Origin: DAINPP01 sp036743375
Lineage (GTDB): Bacteria; Thermotogota; Thermotogae; MWEM01
Length of the DNA: 64,000 nucleotides
Assembly (NCBI GenBank): GCA_036743375.1
Contig: DAINPP010000012.1
Span: 1-64,000 of the forward strand
Reading direction: 5' to 3'
The translations under genes were made by a program, and so were the position numbers. Under the pieces are notes generated by a model that had not been told where the DNA came from, did not search any database, and was given only the letters and a program-made list of their open reading frames with translations. This document shows, piece by piece, positions 62,179-64,000 of the stretch; position 1 is the stretch's first letter, and each line of letters starts with the position of its first letter.

Positions 62179-62850
62179 ATGGTGAGAAAAACACAACAGG
62201 ATCTAAAAAAGAAACAGAGAAATCAGATTATCATGCTACTCGCCCTGTTGGGAGCCTTTGTTGCCCTGATGCTCTTTGTCACGCTGCCGGCACTTGGAAT
62301 CAATCTCTTCGGGGGAAACAAAAGTATAGTTTCACAAAGACCCGTAACGACGGTGAACACAGCCGTGAATAATCCTGAAGCGGTATCATCCCAGAAAATC
62401 AATACAAGGGTAGATGAAAATATGCTGGAAAAGGCCTTGAACAAGTCCGATGATGAGATTCCGGTCGAATATTACGACAATGAAGCCTTTGAACCGTATT
62501 ATTTCAGTTTTCAGGATGATGAGCAGGTCAAGGATATCCTGATCAATTCATCTAACATCATCGAATTCAGTGATGCCCTGTTTATGTCTTATTTTCTTTC
62601 CGAAGACGGTGAAAAGACGGCATGGATCAAGACTTCGGCTGAGCCGAATAAAGTTTATGAGTTGAAAATCAATTCGAAGGTTCCTAATGTACCTTATCCA
62701 TTACAGGTCATAGATATAACACCTATGGGCGTTTTACTTTACAGGTATCCGGATGCGAGAGAGAAAGAAAAGGAAGAGATTCCAAGATTGTACAGGCTGC
62801 TTGCGAGACCGTATCTGGAGATTACAGAATTAAAAGCGACAGTAAAATAA
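62179..62850 (+). CDS. Membrane-anchored protein in the PilP position
   Basis: A 223-residue protein with a Lys-rich start, one membrane helix (20-40) and an extracytoplasmic domain (YYFSFQDDEQVKDILINSSN...). It has no lipobox, unlike usual PilP lipoproteins, but its place between pilO and pilQ suggests the same linking job. TTGGAGGG before ATG. Confidence 0.65.
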   Translation: MVRKTQQDLKKKQRNQIIMLLALLGAFVALMLFVTLPALGINLFGGNKSIVSQRPVTTVNTAVNNPEAVSSQKINTRVDENMLEKALNKSDDEIPVEYYDNEAFEPYYFSFQDDEQVKDILINSSNIIEFSDALFMSYFLSEDGEKTAWIKTSAEPNKVYELKINSKVPNVPYPLQVIDITPMGVLLYRYPDAREKEKEEIPRLYRLLARPYLEITELKATVK

Positions 62851-62881
62851 TAATATATAAGGATGACAAGGGGGTAATCTT

Positions 62882-64000
62882 GTGAAAAAACTGGGGATTT
62901 TTACTTTTTGTGTACTATTCTTCCTGATCTTTGCAGTGAGTTCATTTGGGGCAAAGCTTGTAAATTATACGTATCTTCCCGGAGAAGATGAGGTCAACTT
63001 CGTCTTCATCTACGATGATGATCCGACTGAATTTAATATGCAGTCACTTGATTATGGACGATACGTGGTTATCACAACACCCGGTGAAATGGAAAGTCAG
63101 ATGACCATCGACAGATTTCTCGGTTATTCGCCCGTTACCGGCTTTACGGCTTCAGCCGGTAAAGGTGAGATCATGTATCGATTTGACATGCTTCTTCCCA
63201 GGGAACCGGAAGTAGAGATCGTTGCCAATACACTCAGAATCACCTTTAAGAGGAATTCTGAGCGGATAGAATCTTTCTCCAGTTACACAGATTCCACACA
63301 AATGGGGGACAGACCTTCACTGATAGCACTCCTTTCCGTTCTGCGCGAATACTTAGATATCAACCTTGTCATAGATGAAACCTCTCTGAAGGGACTCGAT
63401 CCCGTTGAATTCGTCATGCTGTCCGATAACCTCAGGGCAGAGGATTTCTTCCTTCAGATCATCATCGCCAATCCGAAAATCGGTTATGCGTTCCTTCCGA
63501 ATAACACCATATACGTTGTCAGAAAGGAAATGCTTTCACAGAAGGTAGAGGAAGTTCTCAAAGAGACCTCCATCTCCCCGCAGCAGGAGACGTCCTACTG
63601 GGCCTCTTATGATTTTAATATCAACAAGAAATCGACACTTTATGAGCAGTTTACCACTCAAATAAATAATAATACGACGCTGAATTTCAGTCTCGATGGA
63701 TTTGAGAACTATATTCGGGCTAATTTTGAAACGTATATCCGGGCAAAGGCCAATGATCTGCAAAACGACATGATAGCCCTTGCAAAGGGTAATGAGGATG
63801 AAGAGGACTATGTACCGGTTGGCCTCCTCCTTTACGGGGATAACAACCGACACGAGCGGTTCAACTTCTTCATACAGTTTCTTGAAGGCATCAGTTTCTC
63901 GGATGGGTCAAATCCTGCTGATACGGGGATAGAATCTACACAGAGCTATACCAAAAAAATATCCTATCAGCCGTTGACCGAAGCGGAAGTGAGAGAATTC
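62882..64000 (+). CDS. pilQ: PilQ-type secretin, N-terminal part (runs off the window)
   Basis: 373 codons are seen without a stop. A signal peptide (1-24, ending SSFGA) leads to an AMIN-like beta domain (25-125). A secretin N0/STN-type domain (about 145-220) follows: SLIALLSVLREYLDINLVIDE, LRAEDFFLQIIIANPKIGYAFLPNNTIYVV. A long insert comes next (FNFFIQFLEGISF). The pore domain would lie beyond the window. GTG start seven bases after GGGGG. Confidence 0.82.
   Translation, partial: MKKLGIFTFCVLFFLIFAVSSFGAKLVNYTYLPGEDEVNFVFIYDDDPTEFNMQSLDYGRYVVITTPGEMESQMTIDRFLGYSPVTGFTASAGKGEIMYRFDMLLPREPEVEIVANTLRITFKRNSERIESFSSYTDSTQMGDRPSLIALLSVLREYLDINLVIDETSLKGLDPVEFVMLSDNLRAEDFFLQIIIANPKIGYAFLPNNTIYVVRKEMLSQKVEEVLKETSISPQQETSYWASYDFNINKKSTLYEQFTTQINNNTTLNFSLDGFENYIRANFETYIRAKANDLQNDMIALAKGNEDEEDYVPVGLLLYGDNNRHERFNFFIQFLEGISFSDGSNPADTGIESTQSYTKKISYQPLTEAEVREF

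Noticed and set aside
1..64000. CRISPR array, tRNA/rRNA genes, prophage or transposon
   Set aside because: No regular spaced repeats, no tRNA T-loop motif in an intergenic gap, and no integrase, transposase or capsid-type gene were seen.

Overview
The window looks like chromosomal core sequence of a member of the Thermotogota, with moderate GC and no phage, transposon or CRISPR signature. Two gene neighbourhoods support this. One is three M42 aminopeptidases beside minC, an order I remember from Thermotoga maritima. The other is efp - Asp23-family gene - nusB - fhs. Further hints are glgD/glgC, very strong Shine-Dalgarno (SD) sequences and heavy use of TTG and GTG starts. The genus cannot be fixed from the sequence alone. 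I saw no tRNA or rRNA gene.

Layout. Positions 1-17,900 lie almost wholly on the minus strand: a DUF3298 exported protein, two PLP enzymes, a zinc-finger anti-sigma-like protein, glyQ without glyS, a ComEC-type channel, a SPOR-like membrane protein, a dehydroquinate-synthase-like pseudoenzyme, the M42 trio with minC, fhs, nusB, two Asp23-family genes, efp, a Xaa-Pro peptidase, a STAS protein and a chagasin-type protease inhibitor. From 18,000 to 23,600 (plus) come gatAB, a small membrane protein and a hybrid histidine kinase. From 23,600 to 32,700 (minus) come a class IV aminotransferase, mtaB, a CBS protein, a PfkB sugar kinase, a long FtsA-like protein and a SWIM/SNF2 helicase. From 32,800 to 43,200 (plus) come a His-rich double NifX-type protein, feoAB behind a near-perfect promoter, two unknown proteins, a GH13 glucosidase, glgD/glgC and a tail-anchored unknown.

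Positions 43,200-64,000 are two long divergent transcription units that start from one short region near 51.8 kb. The left arm (minus) runs rsmA, an AAA+ PAS regulator without the sigma-54 GAFTGA loop, folE2, a MutS-family ATPase, mrp and three unknown envelope or TPR genes. The right arm (plus) runs prmC, ruvB, kamD and kamE (lysine 5,6-aminomutase), a divergent YchF-type GTPase, a HEAT-repeat protein and a type IV pilus assembly cluster (pilC, pseudopilin, pilM, pilN, pilO, a PilP-position protein, pilQ). PilQ runs off the window end.

The most interesting signal is around the B12/PLP enzyme KamDE. A YchF-type NTPase abuts kamE with zero spacing, and a MutS-type ATPase lacking the mismatch-recognition region sits in the divergent arm. 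Together they look like a maintenance or reactivation system for the aminomutase. A second unusual signal is that two genes (the SNF2 helicase and prmC) appear to start at ATA and ATC codons placed exactly as an ATG would be behind a GGGGGGA Shine-Dalgarno.
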